Below are positions 35,542 to 45,274 of a DNA stretch of 64,000 nucleotides, piece by piece. Source of the stretch: Comamonadaceae bacterium (GTDB lineage: Bacteria > Pseudomonadota > Gammaproteobacteria > Burkholderiales > Burkholderiaceae_C); contig CANBWY010000002.1 of the NCBI GenBank assembly GCA_947373245.1, forward strand, positions 1 through 64,000, written 5' to 3'. The stretch's first letter is position 1, and each line of letters begins with the position of its first letter. The translations under genes and the position numbers were made by a program. The notes beneath the pieces were generated by a model that saw only the letters and a list, made by a program, of their open reading frames with translations, had not been told where the DNA came from and ran no database searches.

Positions 35542-35705
35542 GATAACAATGTTTAGAACTTGAGGGCAATGTTTCGAACTCGTCCGCTTGAAACTCAAAG
35601 CATAGATGTGAAAGTTTTGAATTGCGTTGATTTATATGAAGAATTTTGACAGACGTGGAACAGTTTTTAACGCATGCGAATCTTAATAACAATGTTTCGA
35701 ATTCG
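35542..35705 (+). repeat. Three copies of (A)ACAATGTTT(A/C)GAA(C/T)T(Y)G - putative TnsB-binding sites / left end
   Basis: GATAACAATGTTTAGAACTTG (from 35542), GCAATGTTTCGAACTCG (35566-35582), AATAACAATGTTTCGAATTCG (35685-35705). Confidence 0.5.
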
Positions 35706-36155
35706 TGTTGAATGGTTTTAACAAGAAGAGTTCAACAAGTTTTGTGAAAATTGAGGGCTTTCAGCGTCCAGTTAGCAGCGGTTGCGGTCTTCCAGGGAAA
35801 GTTGCCCGATTCACGGTCGGTGACACGAAGCCGTCATCGGCTCGCAGGTCGCTGTGCCAGCAGTGATGCCTGCTGTCGTGGGTGAAGCAGAAGGCCAAGC
35901 GGTCTGGCTGCAGCTCACTGCGTCATCCCGCCGCCGGTGTCTGCTATTCGACGGGGCGAACTGCGGATATCGACCCGGAGCGGCCTGTCAGCCGACTCCG
36001 ACAACTCGGCGGAAAGCTGTCGCTCAGCGGTAGGGCGGGTTAGCCACAGGCGTACCCTGCCGCGTAGGCGGTACCGTCCTAGCGGCTCACTGTTGGGCTC
36101 CCAAGATGTGGGTTACGCGGGCAGCGAACCCACAGTATTTGACTGGTTGCCCCAT

Positions 36156-37073
36156 CTAGACCGCAACGAAACGCTGCAAAAAGTCATTTAACTCGCGAGG
36201 CGGTCTTGAGCGGCACGCCATCATGTCGAGGGTGAAATTATTGGTTGGCAAGAGGGCGCTTGTTGTTTTACCGAATAGTCGGGATTGCTCGCTGCGCCTG
36301 TCGCTGGCCAGTAAATTCAACCAGCGCAGGAAGAACCAAAAAGCGAATTTCCCTCGGTAATTCATCTGAGGAATCAAACTATCGAAATCTGGTTTGTGAT
36401 GCTCAATCTCAACTGCGCTTGGCTCTCGCTCTAATACGACAGCGTCACCTGCAGCGGTGTCACTGGCTGCGACTTCCAGGAGTGACACCACAGCGATTTC
36501 AGAAAGCTTGCTGGGCAAAGCCCCAACTTGGCGAATTTTTGCCCGCCTAGCCAGATATATGCGCCAGTTCAAGCTCTTCGTCACCTCAAGGAACTGCGAA
36601 TATATATCTGAAAAGGCCTCTCTTACATTCGCTCGGCACTGTGGCTCGCCGTGGCAGTGCAATTCGACCCTAAGAACGTCGTCAAGGACACTATTGCATA
36701 CCAAATAATTCTCAATCGAATATGCGGGTGTCACAAATACTTCAGGGCCAGGTTCCCTGCCTTTCAATCCATCGAAGTCGTTATCGAGCAGGAAATACAC
36801 ATCTTTGGCTAGATCTGTCTGATCCCGTCGCAACGCGTCCAGTAATTTCAGCGCATCATCTTTGGTGCCGCATATGTGCATTTCGTATTGAAGATCCGGT
36901 GCAATACTGCGAATCCAGTGGAAATAGACCCGCTTATCGTCAACCCCCTCCACCGAAAAAATTAGACCCTCCGGATATTTGGCTCGAAATTCGGCAAGCT
37001 TGATCTTCTGGCGCGCGGGGCTATCGCGATTCGAAAGGAAGTATTGCACATAGGGGTCTTCAATCTCATTCAT
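36156..37073 (-). CDS. ariB: PARIS-like AriB: DUF4435/TOPRIM-like protein
   Basis: IFSVEGVDDKRVYF (TOPRIM Glu), VYFLLDNDFDGL (DxD), VTPAYSIENYLVC; overlaps the upstream ATPase by 8 nt. Confidence 0.8.
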   Translation of the reverse strand: MNEIEDPYVQYFLSNRDSPARQKIKLAEFRAKYPEGLIFSVEGVDDKRVYFHWIRSIAPDLQYEMHICGTKDDALKLLDALRRDQTDLAKDVYFLLDNDFDGLKGREPGPEVFVTPAYSIENYLVCNSVLDDVLRVELHCHGEPQCRANVREAFSDIYSQFLEVTKSLNWRIYLARRAKIRQVGALPSKLSEIAVVSLLEVAASDTAAGDAVVLEREPSAVEIEHHKPDFDSLIPQMNYRGKFAFWFFLRWLNLLASDRRSEQSRLFGKTTSALLPTNNFTLDMMACRSRPPRELNDFLQRFVAV

Positions 37074-38607
37074 TCACAGGCCCTTCGTCTTCTTCAGGAA
37101 ATAGCGAGGGATTGACGGGCCCCGTGATCCTCATCTTCAAAGTAGTAGCAAAAGGCTCGAGTTCGTTTTCAAACACGAAAGGAGAATGCGTGATCGCGAT
37201 TAATTGCTCGCATGAAGGCGCGCCGAGGATGTCAGGAAGAATTTTCTTTTGCCAATCAATCGACAAGGAAAGTTCCGGCTCGTCAATAAGAACAATCTTC
37301 CGCGTCGGTGGGTACAAGTACAACCGAGCAAACAAGGAAATCATCTGCTTTTCACCGGACGAAAGTGAGTCGAGTGGAACCTTTCGGCTTAGTGCTTTGC
37401 TAGTTACTGTGACACGCAGATTCCGCCTGTCGAAGGTCAACTCTTTTGCATCCTGCGCTTGACCAATTCGGGCAAGCAGTTCGTCAGGCAAAGATAAATA
37501 TCTATTGCAGTTCCCAATGAATTCCTCTACAACACTTTCAACATCGCGAGTCTTCTCAATGACCGAGTTTAGTTTGCCAAGAAAGTAGGTTAAGAACTTC
37601 TCTGACTCCGCCGGAATTGATCCCGAATAAATAGCATCGATGTTTGGAATTAGGTTTTGGTAGGGTCCAAAACGCCGTCCTTCCATTTCTTCAATACGTG
37701 AAAAGAAGAGATGCAAGTCTTCACGCGACGGCCGAGCATCTAGACTCGGGATTTCTCGTTCGAACGCGCCAGTTATCAAGTCATTGACAATGTTCGCACT
37801 GATTTGCCCATAGCCTCGATTCGATTCAAAAACCATCTGTCGGTGCAAACCTGCAAGACGCTCGGAGATGTCAGCCAATCCAAACTGGATCTCCCCAGAA
37901 TGCAAGCCTTGCCGGGTCAAACCGAGGCGAGCACGCACACTCTGACGCTTCCTATAGCCTGGCCTGGCCTCAGGGTCCTCTGGTAGCGATATTTCGATGC
38001 GCCGATAAGTTGGCAAATAGACCACCTCATAGTCGGCAAGCGTCAGCTTTAGGATGTCCCTAATCCGATCTATGTTTGGGAGCCGCCCACTGAGGGACTG
38101 AGTCAAATGATCGCAAATGTTTTTAACAGCCGCATGCCGATATCCAGACTTGGCATATATTGTTTGGTAAACAGAGTTCTCTCGGATCTCGTCTTGATCA
38201 ACGCTGGAATAATCATTCAAAAGGAAATCTTGAAGGACAGTAGGAGCAAGTTCCCAAGACTTCGCAAAACCAATCAAATTGCTTTCCGACGGAATCGAAG
38301 AGAAATCATCAATTTCTTGCTTCGTAACCGTGAGTTCCTCTGACACCCCACGCAAGCGGCAGGTTATGGATTCAAAGTTGAGGCCGGCTAGACGCGTGAA
38401 TTGCCCTTTGAGGAATGCATCTAACGCCCCTAGGAACGTGGTCTTGCCAGAGCCATTCGGTGCTATTAAGACACTGCCTGAGAACCTCGTGTTGAGGCTG
38501 AGAGATCGGTAGCCGTGAAGGCCTTCAATCGCGAAGCTTTCGATGAGTGGCTTCGTCAGCGCAGTGATAGAGGCTGCCGTAGGCGTCTCTTCTTGATCTT
38601 TTGTCAT
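37066..38607 (-). CDS. ariA: PARIS-like AriA: ABC-type AAA ATPase
   Basis: 513 aa; Walker A APNGSGKTTFL, SLSSGEKQMISL signature, Walker B IVLIDEPELSL, ITHSPF. Confidence 0.82.
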   Translation of the reverse strand: MTKDQEETPTAASITALTKPLIESFAIEGLHGYRSLSLNTRFSGSVLIAPNGSGKTTFLGALDAFLKGQFTRLAGLNFESITCRLRGVSEELTVTKQEIDDFSSIPSESNLIGFAKSWELAPTVLQDFLLNDYSSVDQDEIRENSVYQTIYAKSGYRHAAVKNICDHLTQSLSGRLPNIDRIRDILKLTLADYEVVYLPTYRRIEISLPEDPEARPGYRKRQSVRARLGLTRQGLHSGEIQFGLADISERLAGLHRQMVFESNRGYGQISANIVNDLITGAFEREIPSLDARPSREDLHLFFSRIEEMEGRRFGPYQNLIPNIDAIYSGSIPAESEKFLTYFLGKLNSVIEKTRDVESVVEEFIGNCNRYLSLPDELLARIGQAQDAKELTFDRRNLRVTVTSKALSRKVPLDSLSSGEKQMISLFARLYLYPPTRKIVLIDEPELSLSIDWQKKILPDILGAPSCEQLIAITHSPFVFENELEPFATTLKMRITGPVNPSLFPEEDEGPVNE

Positions 38608-39070
38608 TTGTCCTCCTTCACAGACTCACAGTTATAGGGGGCTTCGTCCGAGGGACGACTAGGGCGATACTCGCATGCGGTTGCCGCTCACGCAGTCTAG
38701 AGACTTTCTAGTTCAAGCTTGCTCAATCATCCTCGATGATAGTTGCTGGCGGCCTAGACGATTCAGCGGCTGCTGCACTTGCATGCGGTCGTCCGACGCC
38801 TGAGTTCAGCAGAGGGCTAAGCCGTCCGCTGCGTGTCGCGTATCCGTCATCCTGAGTGGTCATCACAGCAGTAGCGCTGCTGGCCGAGCCGATGTCGGCA
38901 TGCGTCGCCGATGCCCTTCGCAGCGCGCCGATTTGGGTTTGAACCGAGGATCACGGCCCGATGGCGGTGGTAAGCTCGTCTTCAAGCCATAGAATTGGAA
39001 CAGCGAGGTTCCGCGCATGCGGAGGTTCGCTCTACGGGGCGGTCACGCAGCGATCAGGAGTTCGAACGGC

Positions 39071-40975
39071 ATGGACGAAGCTAGATATGGTCAGATGATC
39101 AGGGATGGCGAGCGGAACAAGGATGTTGTGGAGCTCATCCACAACTGGTGCTCTCACGGGCGAGTGAGCAACCAGGGCGGAGTTGGCTTGATTGCTCAGC
39201 AAACTGGATTGCCCATTGGTCACTTCGCCATGGAGTGCGACTTCGCCCCAGCCAGCGGCTTCGCCGGCTGGTACCTGGAATCGTGTGCCCTCGACTTTCA
39301 CGACCGCAACTGCGCGCATTGCGACAAGCGCAAAGCGGTACGCATGCCGAATCTCTCCATCCTGGTGGGTCAGCGCGACCGCAAGGCAATCCGCCAGCAG
39401 GAAGAGGCTGATCGTGCTGAGGCGGAACTACAAGCGGCGCTTGAGGCACGGAAAAAGCAACGAGAGGCCCTACGCGTCGGTCAGAACGCAGCAGTTCGAG
39501 CCCTGCTTGACGACCTGGACACCCTCGACGCCACCCATGCCGACGACGCAAAGACACGAGTCGTCGAGACGGTGCGGCTCGCTCCCGAAGTCCTAACGCC
39601 ATCGCTCACTGACTACTTTTTTGAGTTGACCGCATCCCCGGAGGCCGGATGCCAAGATGTGGCGTTACAGGCTCTGAAGTGTGCACAAGCTGATCCGGCC
39701 CGCCTTGCGGATGCAGCGCTGCGGTGCCTAGCGAAACGCGCCGCAGTTCAAACTGCTGCGTACATCGTAATGGAGACGCCTGAGCTAGCAGATGAACAGA
39801 CAATGGAGGCGGCAGCTCCAGCGCTGATCAGCCTCGCACAAGCCCCTCGCTCCGAGTTTGGCCATGGCGAGCGGGTCTTCCATCCCGATCCCTTGAAGGC
39901 CGTTTTTGCAGTCTGGCCAGAGGCCGTTTGTCGCGCAATTCAGCGCCTGCTCGATTCACGGAGCTCCTATGCCATCCGGATGGGAACCGCCGGGCTCAAG
40001 GTTCTCTCAGCGCAAGCTCCGGATCTCCTAGACCGGTTTTCACGGTCGCTTGTGACCAAGCTGACGCGTGCGCATCTATTGATCGACGACAGCGATGCCG
40101 ACCGAGAAATGCGGATGGTGTGCAGCGACCTGCAACGTGCGGTTGCCGCTGCCCTCCGCCATGCGCCTTCTGAGACAGACAAATTGATCGCCACCTATTT
40201 CGAAGGTGCGACAGCGGAGGGTGAAGCTCGCCTCGTGAGGGCCTACGGCGAAATCTTCGGGACCAGTCGCACCGAAGAAGAAGCGCTGGATGGCAAGGTC
40301 GCTGCCATCGCTCTGATGCGGTTCGTGGCATGGTCTAGCACTTCGAAGAATCTCACTGTATTGACCGAAATTACTCATACGTTGAGGCCATACGGCGAGG
40401 AGATCGTTGAGTCTGTTGATGAAGTGTTGGACATTGCGCTAGGCGCAGCTGCCGTCATGGATGCCCGTCGTGAAGCGTTTGACGCCGAGCAATCGCTCAG
40501 CAAGTCGGAAAGCTTCCTCGACGTGCTGGACACGCAGAACTTTCAATCGGCGCTTTATGACTCACGAGAGGTGTTCGCAGCGATTGCGGCAGCGGCAGCA
40601 AGCAGGAGTCTGGCTGCGGCCGAGTCATACGTCGACTTCTTGTCAAGGATAGACGGCGGCCGTCACACCTTGATCGCTGTTCTGCTGGAGGAGTCGAGCA
40701 AGCTCATCGCTACACCAGAAGGTTTGCGTCTCGTCTTGCCTGAGCTCTACACGGCCATGGTGGGCACCTCAACGCTGGTGCGTGCAAGTGCTGCGGAGAC
40801 GTTGGGACGCGCTGGACGGAAGCGCTCCAACGATCTCCCGGCGCTGGTTCTTGAAGCATTCATCCTGCTTTTGGAAGACCAGTACGTGATTGTCCACAAG
40901 GCTGCAGCGAAGGCGCTTGAGAGCATCTCTCTCTCTCTGGTGAGTTGGAGCAGAGGGCTGGCAGGGCACTTCTGA
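39071..40975 (+). CDS. Large alpha-helical (HEAT-like) protein with N-terminal His/Cys motif; 5' part of an apparently frameshifted gene
   Basis: MDEARYGQMIRDGERNKDVVELIHNWCSHGRVSNQGGVGLIAQQTGLPIGHF...FHDRNCAHCDKR; long Ala/Leu-rich helical repeats; reading continues in another frame after the (TC)6 tract. Confidence 0.6.
   Translation: MDEARYGQMIRDGERNKDVVELIHNWCSHGRVSNQGGVGLIAQQTGLPIGHFAMECDFAPASGFAGWYLESCALDFHDRNCAHCDKRKAVRMPNLSILVGQRDRKAIRQQEEADRAEAELQAALEARKKQREALRVGQNAAVRALLDDLDTLDATHADDAKTRVVETVRLAPEVLTPSLTDYFFELTASPEAGCQDVALQALKCAQADPARLADAALRCLAKRAAVQTAAYIVMETPELADEQTMEAAAPALISLAQAPRSEFGHGERVFHPDPLKAVFAVWPEAVCRAIQRLLDSRSSYAIRMGTAGLKVLSAQAPDLLDRFSRSLVTKLTRAHLLIDDSDADREMRMVCSDLQRAVAAALRHAPSETDKLIATYFEGATAEGEARLVRAYGEIFGTSRTEEEALDGKVAAIALMRFVAWSSTSKNLTVLTEITHTLRPYGEEIVESVDEVLDIALGAAAVMDARREAFDAEQSLSKSESFLDVLDTQNFQSALYDSREVFAAIAAAAASRSLAAAESYVDFLSRIDGGRHTLIAVLLEESSKLIATPEGLRLVLPELYTAMVGTSTLVRASAAETLGRAGRKRSNDLPALVLEAFILLLEDQYVIVHKAAAKALESISLSLVSWSRGLAGHF
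40926..40938 (+). repeat. (TC)6T microsatellite at frameshift junction
   Basis: tctctctctctct; frame 2 homology stops just after it and frame 1 (GELEQRAGRALLTLLRVYGNKG...) continues. Confidence 0.8.
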
Positions 40976-41646
40976 CGCTCCTTCGCGTCTATGGCAACAA
41001 GGGAAAAGTTGAGAGTTTCCTGTTGGATTGGATGCAGCTCTACTTCCGCCGGTACACCGCTGACGATGCATCTCGTGCAAATCTGGCCCGGTGGTGCCTG
41101 AAAGTCTTGATGGGTGTCTCGGTCCACATGCACCTCAGGAACCTCACTTCGCTCTCCAAGTATCTGAAGGGCCAGCCGACCTTTGTTGATCTGGTAATCA
41201 GGGCTTTGGAAGATCCGGAGGTCAGCGACCATGGTCAGGAGGATGTCATCCGATTGCTGTACTCGATACCTGATGCCGAGGCAAGCAAGCGATCCGCGGA
41301 TCTCAGCAAGCTATCGGTGCACCGGGCGGATCGCGGCTGGCACGTGGGCGCCGTCGTTGAAGTCCTTACTCGCGTCGGGGCGTGGAATGAAGCCGTCGAG
41401 GCCATTGAATCGTCTTGGGAGGCGATCCCAGATACCGTGCCCATGAGGCGCATGAAGTGGTCCAGGCGGCTACACGTTGTGGCGGTGCAGTTCGAGGCTG
41501 CGGTTGCTGCAGGAGATCTGTCTCTGCAGGATGCGCTGAAGGCGGAGTGGGAAGGCCTATATCAATTGTTGAAGGAAGACCAAGAGAAATATGCAGAGAG
41601 ACGCAATCCTTTCCCAGGTGTTTTTCGCCCGAATTCAGGCAGTTGA
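40939..41646 (+). CDS. 3' part of the same HEAT-like protein (frameshifted)
   Basis: Open in frame 1 from 40921 (a stop lies at 40918-40920); no credible ATG near the junction (ORF track uses TTG 40945); same helical composition. Confidence 0.55.
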   Translation, partial: GELEQRAGRALLTLLRVYGNKGKVESFLLDWMQLYFRRYTADDASRANLARWCLKVLMGVSVHMHLRNLTSLSKYLKGQPTFVDLVIRALEDPEVSDHGQEDVIRLLYSIPDAEASKRSADLSKLSVHRADRGWHVGAVVEVLTRVGAWNEAVEAIESSWEAIPDTVPMRRMKWSRRLHVVAVQFEAAVAAGDLSLQDALKAEWEGLYQLLKEDQEKYAERRNPFPGVFRPNSGS

Positions 41647-43039
41647 AGCGCTCCGCAAGCTCGGCGGTGGCGAGGTCGTCAGCGCCGAGCTTTTACGCCA
41701 AATCTGCACCGAGTTGGATGATGCGTCTCTCAGGTATGGGCGGGCTTCGACCGCAACGGTCTACGGCGCTTTTTCGGCGCTCCTGCGCATCGTGCTGTCT
41801 CTGGCGGAGTGGCGGCAAGCAGTTCTCGACGCAGTTCCAGACGGTGACCGGTTCCTGCGCAGTGCAGTGGAGCGCCATCGTCTTTGGCTTAAGGAGTTTG
41901 GTAAGAAAGACGTCGCCAAGAGCCTCGTGGATGCGTCAGCCTCATTGCAGTCTGTCGCAACCATTGCCGATTTCGAGTCTATCTGCAAAACGCTGGCTGG
42001 CATTCCGTTGCCGATCGGTGTGTTTTCTGAGGAGAGGCCGCGCATTCCGGCCGGTCCGGAAAAAGTTGAAGAGCGCCCACGGCCTACGGAGCTCTCAGTG
42101 GCCTTCGTGAAGTTTCAGCTTGGTGGCCAACCAGCGGCCAACATCCACCACCTCGTCCCGCGCGAATTGCATGACATGGAGATCGAGGTCAGAGTCTCTC
42201 GATGGCCAGAGGGCGCCACGCACCTGGTGCTGACGCCGATCTCGGCGGAGCCCAATAGCACCTACGAGCTCTCCGAGTTCACGTTCACGAAGCCGTCCAC
42301 GGAGCCACCGTACACGCTCATCCAGACGGGTCGTGCTGCTCTCCAGATCGCACAGGGATTGAAATCGAGGCCATTCGAGTTCAAGTACACGGCGGCATTC
42401 CAACCCGCCAGCTCAGAGCAGCCCGTTGCTGTCGTCGGCCACCGTACGCTTTTGGTGGAGGGCTTCGACATACGGGCCAACTCGATTACCGGCTATCAGC
42501 CTGTCGACGAAAAGATCCTGTGGATCCGCGATCTGCTAAGACGGGAAGGCAGAGCAAATGCCGAGGAGCTGTCGGACATTCTTGAGCTACTGACCAGTCT
42601 GGGCAATCTTGCTGGGAGAGCAGTTCAAGATGCCGTGTTCGATGGCACGTGGTGCGAGAAGGAATTCCAAGCCCAGGTTCGTGAGGACCTTCGCCGGTCG
42701 CCCCGCATCGGGTCGGATCTGGAGGAGCACCCCGCGGCCGCAGGGGGCTTCACTGACTTGAGCCTTCGCGGAATCACGATCGAGCTCAAGAAGACGGGCA
42801 CGCGGATCAAACAGATGGAAGGCTGCCGCAAATATGTCGAGCAAGCTGCCAGCTACGCGGTGGCCAAAGGCAAGCGCGTAGCTCTGTTGTGCATTCTGGA
42901 TACCAGCGTCAAAAATTCTGCGCCTTGGTCGGCGGCCGACGGCATCGACGTTTTGATGTCAGCACCGCCAGCCAACGTGGCGGTCATCACGCTCGTCATC
43001 CAGGGGAACATCACTCGTCCGAGCAAGTTGTCCCGTTGA
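41591..43039 (+). CDS. Protein with C-terminal PD-(D/E)xK-type nuclease domain
   Basis: 482 aa; CEKEFQAQVREDLRRSP...GGFTDLSLRGITIELKKTGT...EGCRKYVEQAASYA = E...D-x(n)-ExK...Q pattern. Confidence 0.65.
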   Translation: MQRDAILSQVFFARIQAVEALRKLGGGEVVSAELLRQICTELDDASLRYGRASTATVYGAFSALLRIVLSLAEWRQAVLDAVPDGDRFLRSAVERHRLWLKEFGKKDVAKSLVDASASLQSVATIADFESICKTLAGIPLPIGVFSEERPRIPAGPEKVEERPRPTELSVAFVKFQLGGQPAANIHHLVPRELHDMEIEVRVSRWPEGATHLVLTPISAEPNSTYELSEFTFTKPSTEPPYTLIQTGRAALQIAQGLKSRPFEFKYTAAFQPASSEQPVAVVGHRTLLVEGFDIRANSITGYQPVDEKILWIRDLLRREGRANAEELSDILELLTSLGNLAGRAVQDAVFDGTWCEKEFQAQVREDLRRSPRIGSDLEEHPAAAGGFTDLSLRGITIELKKTGTRIKQMEGCRKYVEQAASYAVAKGKRVALLCILDTSVKNSAPWSAADGIDVLMSAPPANVAVITLVIQGNITRPSKLSR

Positions 43040-43571
43040 GGCCTTAGTCGCTTCGCTGGATGTGAAAAGCGCACGATGTCGTCAGTCAAGTTCCGGGGCC
43101 GAATAGGCAGCCCTTCGCAGGGTCTTGCTCGAGCCGCAGCTTTCCTTGGGGGCCTTGAAACTGCCCACATCGAACAGGGAGCCGAGATGCCGCAAAGGAG
43201 TCGTTGGTGAACTTCAGCAATCAGCCTAAAGCTGTCAAGTTACGGAAAACTTGGCTGTCCGGTTTGGGGCGCTCAACAAAGTGACATATGCCCAGAGGCG
43301 CTACACCAGACACATAAATTTTTGGCCCACTGGTGCTCATCGAAAACAGAAACACGCGCAGTGCTAGTTTAATTACCTGTCTTTCAATCATCGTCTAGCG
43401 TGTAGACTCTTGCTCGCGCCGTTGCATGGTCGGCGTGCTGCCCATCCCCAGGGCCCATAGGGCCACAGCAAAGTGGAATCGACCTGCGTTTTTCTGCCCT
43501 AAGGTTAGCTCTTTGTGAGCACCAGGGAAGGTGGGTGGGCGTCTCTGGTGCATATGCATAGAGGACAAACA

Positions 43572-45194
43572 ATGAACGATTCCACGCATGTCGAGCACCA
43601 GCTCGACACCATCCACCGTCAAGCCAAGCGTTTTGCGGTAAGGCTCAAACTACCAACCACTGCGGCCAAGACCATCCTGGCTCGGGCGTTCTACCGATGC
43701 GCTGAATGGCGTGATTTGGAAGCCCGTCTGAAGAGCCAAGATTTGGACAGACATATTCAAATGCTGACGGCTTTGCCTCGGTCAGACCAAGCCCGTTTGT
43801 ATTTCGCTGCGATTCGTTGCGACCTAGCCAAATCGTTGAGTCAGCACATGTTGACAAACTCAAACCTAGCGGGACTGATTGATCTCGTTCAAGAGGTCTT
43901 TGTCGTTGATTCAGTTCCTACAACACTTGATGATCTGGTGCCGACCCTCAAGGCCTCTGCCTGGCGCGCAACAAACATTGGTCCCGATCCATGGGCTGTG
44001 GTGGAGTCCAATATTGTGGTCAATGGAGCTTGCATCAGGCTGGTGGGCACGCGAACCTATTTGCCAAGGTACTACGACTTTGGTCCCAAGCACGAGTTCG
44101 GGGAGTACGCTGAGCCTGCTGGAGGAATGCTCCAAATCGTTTGGGCAGAACCGATGGCGTGGTATCAAGCTGCTCTGGACTACCTCGATGAACTAGACGC
44201 AGAGGATATAAAGTTTCCGGATGTTGAACTAACAAAAGAGATGTCTCAACATCAGGCTTGGTTCGAAGCCGCCCTCGTGGCTGTTGGCAATATTGCGGAG
44301 TACCGCGCTGGCGATAACGACCTTTTGCCAGTCGTTCTTGAGGATGGAAATTGCTACGTTGTTTTCGGATATCCAGTGAGAACACTGGAAACGAATCCGA
44401 CGAGTTTCACGACAGTTGAGCTTGCATCAACTAGCGACAACTTCAGTCAGGTCGTGATGTTGCACGAGAACCCTGTTTGCTTGGAATGGATTGCCTATGA
44501 TCAAAAGTGTGGGAAACATTCTGGCGAATTTGACGACTACTTCTTGACGCTGAAGGAGGCAATTTTTCGAGATGAATGTTTGCCTGTAACACCTCGCACT
44601 GATGGTCAACCAGGTTTGTTGTTCGTTCGTCCGGCTACTGAGTTCGACATTCGCCAGGAGTTGAAAGTTGACTTCACTTACCTCGCAAATGAAGTTGCGT
44701 TCGTAGTGAAAACATCTAATCTCACACTGAGCCGCAAGCTTCTTGACAAGGTGGCGAATCGTGATCTGATGGTTTATGCCTCTGAGGAACATCCGAGGTA
44801 CTTTGCTCAGTTTTTAGTGCCTCAAACTGAAGGCCCGCCCATGCTGAGCCTGTCGTTTGATTCCGAGAGCCCTAACTGGACGACGATGTCGAATCTTGTT
44901 CAGAGCTCATATTGGGAAGCAAAAGAGGACCAGTGGGAGCTCCTGGTAGAAGTTGTGCCAAAACTGATGAACTTGATCGACAGAATTGGCAAAAAGGCGC
45001 TGGACAGGGCGATGTGTCATGGTTTGATACAGCGCTTGCCAACTACGGTTTTGGATGAGCTTGAGCAGCCTCCTACGCGCTGTAAGCAAATTCCATCGGT
45101 ATCTAAAGAGATAGCCACCGCAATAAACAAGCCACTAGACGGTGACGGCCATCTCACTATGCGCTATATACGGAATTTACGGGACAACTTCTAG
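43572..45194 (+). CDS. Cargo protein of unknown function (540 aa)
   Basis: Intact ORF MNDSTHVEHQLDTIHRQAKRFAVRLKLPTTAAKTILARAFYRCAEWRDLEARL...; no catalytic motif recognised. Confidence 0.6.
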   Translation: MNDSTHVEHQLDTIHRQAKRFAVRLKLPTTAAKTILARAFYRCAEWRDLEARLKSQDLDRHIQMLTALPRSDQARLYFAAIRCDLAKSLSQHMLTNSNLAGLIDLVQEVFVVDSVPTTLDDLVPTLKASAWRATNIGPDPWAVVESNIVVNGACIRLVGTRTYLPRYYDFGPKHEFGEYAEPAGGMLQIVWAEPMAWYQAALDYLDELDAEDIKFPDVELTKEMSQHQAWFEAALVAVGNIAEYRAGDNDLLPVVLEDGNCYVVFGYPVRTLETNPTSFTTVELASTSDNFSQVVMLHENPVCLEWIAYDQKCGKHSGEFDDYFLTLKEAIFRDECLPVTPRTDGQPGLLFVRPATEFDIRQELKVDFTYLANEVAFVVKTSNLTLSRKLLDKVANRDLMVYASEEHPRYFAQFLVPQTEGPPMLSLSFDSESPNWTTMSNLVQSSYWEAKEDQWELLVEVVPKLMNLIDRIGKKALDRAMCHGLIQRLPTTVLDELEQPPTRCKQIPSVSKEIATAINKPLDGDGHLTMRYIRNLRDNF

Positions 45195-45229
45195 TTCTAC
45201 GATACAAGGGCTCCAAAGCTAACGGGGCT

Positions 45230-45274
45230 CGCGCTCACCCTATAGGTCGGTTTCAACACTGAAAGGTGAGCGCG
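45230..45274. repeat. Nested inverted repeat between cargo gene and tniQ
   Basis: CGCGCTCACC(45230-45239)/GGTGAGCGCG(45265-45274), with inner TTTCA-ACAC-TGAAA hairpin. Confidence 0.65.
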
